This document shows positions 16,567 through 17,704 of a DNA stretch of 17,704 nt, piece after piece; position 1 is the stretch's first letter; each line of letters begins with the position of its first letter. The notes under the pieces were generated by a model that did not search any database, was not told the origin of the DNA, and saw only the letters and a list, made by a program, of their open reading frames with translations. The stretch lies in the NCBI GenBank assembly GCA_036939355.1, contig JALLAP010000160.1:1-17704 (forward strand), given 5' to 3'. The position numbers and the translations under genes are program-made. The DNA is from Thalassiosira profunda (lineage: Eukaryota > Bacillariophyta > Thalassiosirophyceae > Thalassiosirales > Thalassiosiraceae).

Positions 16567-17704
16567 ATGGCGCAGTCATCGGCGGCCGCGTCCGCAGGCC
16601 CGACCCGGCGCAACTTCGCCGGGACCTCCTCCCGCAAGGGCGGGAGCGGTGTAGCCCGCTTCGTCTTCCTGGCCTTCGTAGCACTCGTCGTGTCCCTTTC
16701 AGCAACGGCGGTGCATCTCTCGCGTCGGGTCATACAAAAGTCGGCGCTGGACCGCCTCGGCCACGATCCCGTGGTTTCCGATGCACCAAAGAGAAAAAAG
16801 GCCGCGGCGATTGCAATGGCCGTCGGCTCTGGAGTTGGCGGGAGCTCCAACGTCCACAAAGCGAACGATGCCAAAGGTGTCACCGATCGCGTCTACTGCA
16901 TGGTGCCCTTCATATGGAACGAGGAGATATACGACGCCATCATGGACACGTGGGGGAAGCGCTGCGACGTCATTCAGTTTCTGACCGATGCCATTGTGGG
17001 CGGAAAGCTGAAGGGCGACGTGATTACCGAGGGAGAGTACAAGCCGTATTGGGAGTATCCGCCGGGCACCTTCCCGGACAACGTCGCCTTCATCAACATG
17101 ACGCGGACGTGGAACGATTGTCCCGTTCAGAAGGACCGGAAGGGGCGCGAGATGAAGAAGGTTTGCAGGCACATTTGGGAGAAGATGTGAGTTCGGAGAC
17201 GTTGCAGCTGCATGATGCTCACATCTTGTGCATCAAAATCTCATTTCATTGCAATTGCTCTCGCGTTGTTGCATCGTGTCAGGTGGCGTTGTGAGTATCT
17301 GCACCATTTCTTTGCATCCTTCCGAAATCAGGTCCTCATACGACATCTTTTGCATTGATCGACAGCCTGGGTCTACGTGGAGGAGAATCATCTGGAGCAG
17401 GCGGAGTGGTTTTGCAAAGTGGATTACGACACCTTCTTCTTTCCGGAGAACGTGAAGTACTTCGTGCAGCACAAACACTGGGATGCGCTCAACGAACACC
17501 ACTACTTCGGCCACGTGATGCAGCACCGGCAGAAGGGAAGGGAACCGATGATTTTAGGCGCCGCCGCATGCTGGAGTCGGAAAACGCTCGATGCCATTGC
17601 CGACGTCTATCGGAGCATGCCGATGGGCAGCACGAGAGGCGAGCGCGGGAAATGCGAAGATCGAGCGCAGGCCACAGAAGAGGCATCCACATCGCTGTGT
17701 CTGA
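16567..17704 (+). CDS. GT31 glycosyltransferase, core-1 beta-1,3-galactosyltransferase-like, 3'-partial
   Basis: Exons are 16567-17186, 17283-17290 (8 nt) and 17366 to the window end. This gives 322 residues so far, still open at 17704. MAQSSAAASAGPTRRNFAG is followed by one membrane helix near residues 29-50 (ARFVFLAFVALVVSLSATAV), a type II Golgi layout. The catalytic domain starts VYCMVPFIWNEEIYDAIMDTWGKRC. It carries EQAEWFCKVDYDTFFFPENV, where VDYDT is the DxD motif that binds the metal and UDP-sugar, and ends near CEDRAQATEEASTSLC, a pattern known from core-1 galactosyltransferases (C1GALT1 type). It should extend O-linked glycans in the Golgi; donor and acceptor are inferred. Splicing through the 8-nt exon restores EKMWRSWVYVEEN. 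The 3' end lies outside the window. Confidence 0.82.
17283..17290 (+). other. 8-nt micro-exon of the GT31 gene
   Basis: GTGGCGTT is flanked by ATCGTGTCAG on the left and GTGAGTATCT on the right, both good splice signals. The preceding exon ends ...AAG AT (phase 2) and the next begins CC TGG GTC, so the join reads ATG TGG CGT TCC TGG. Without the 8 nt the phases do not fit. The result, W-x-K/E-x-W-R-S-W-x-Y, fits the GT31 pattern before the DxD motif. Confidence 0.8.

Noticed and set aside
16359..16883. N-terminal extension of the JmjC frame by 175 residues
   Set aside because: It runs antisense through the 5' exon of the GT31 gene, is low-complexity, and would cover the shared promoter. The Met at 16358 is a better start.
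1..17704. CRISPR array, bacterial operon, complete transposon or LTR element
   Set aside because: There are no regularly spaced direct repeats, terminal repeats, transposase or reverse transcriptase. Spliced genes show nuclear eukaryotic DNA.

Overview
The window looks like nuclear DNA of a eukaryotic alga. The best guess is a diatom of the centric Thalassiosirales type, or at least a stramenopile. The pointers are short GT-AG introns (about 50-110 nt), compact gene spacing, secreted proteins with SPTxSPTT-type linkers, a family GH19 chitinase, and a repeat module typical of secreted proteins of diatoms and marine bacteria. The species call is inference. Nothing bacterial (operons, Shine-Dalgarno sites) is visible.

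Layout from left to right. (1) 2-973 (+): 3' part of a calcineurin-like phosphoesterase gene. (2) 1045-3234 (-): tandem two-unit protein; each unit is a 2OG-Fe(II)-oxygenase-like domain followed by a small Cys-rich module. Its 5' end is not resolved. (3) 3249-6045 (-): four-exon gene ending in two HNH-like zinc modules; it abuts the headless end of gene 2. (4) 6305-7740 (+): two-exon Lys/Glu-rich coiled-coil protein, divergent from gene 3. (5) 7904-8246 (+): stranded C-terminal piece of an amino-acid permease. (6) 8223-8498 (-): small possible secreted protein. (7) 8826-9953 (+): two-exon secreted/anchored protein with two beta-rich repeats. (8) 9954-10754: about 800 nt without a credible gene. 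(9) 10755-14506 (+): ten-exon GH19 chitinase followed by nine Cys-rich modules on PT linkers. (10) 14526-16358 (-): JmjC/cupin oxygenase, tail-to-tail with the chitinase. (11) 16567-17704 (+): 5' part of a GT31 (core-1 galactosyltransferase-like) gene with an 8-nt exon.

The genes do not form one pathway. The secreted group (6, 7, 9) shares something visible: the palindrome GTATCTAGATAC, once between genes 6 and 7 and once 46 nt before the chitinase ATG. All exon boundaries were set by hand from GT/GC...AG signals, reading-frame phase, and similarity to protein families or internal repeats. They need transcript data. The most notable points are the intron-free and intron-bearing copies of the same module inside the chitinase gene, the two micro-exons (17 nt and 8 nt), the shared palindrome, the tandem HNH-like protein beside a gene lacking its head, and the active/degenerate pair of oxygenase domains.
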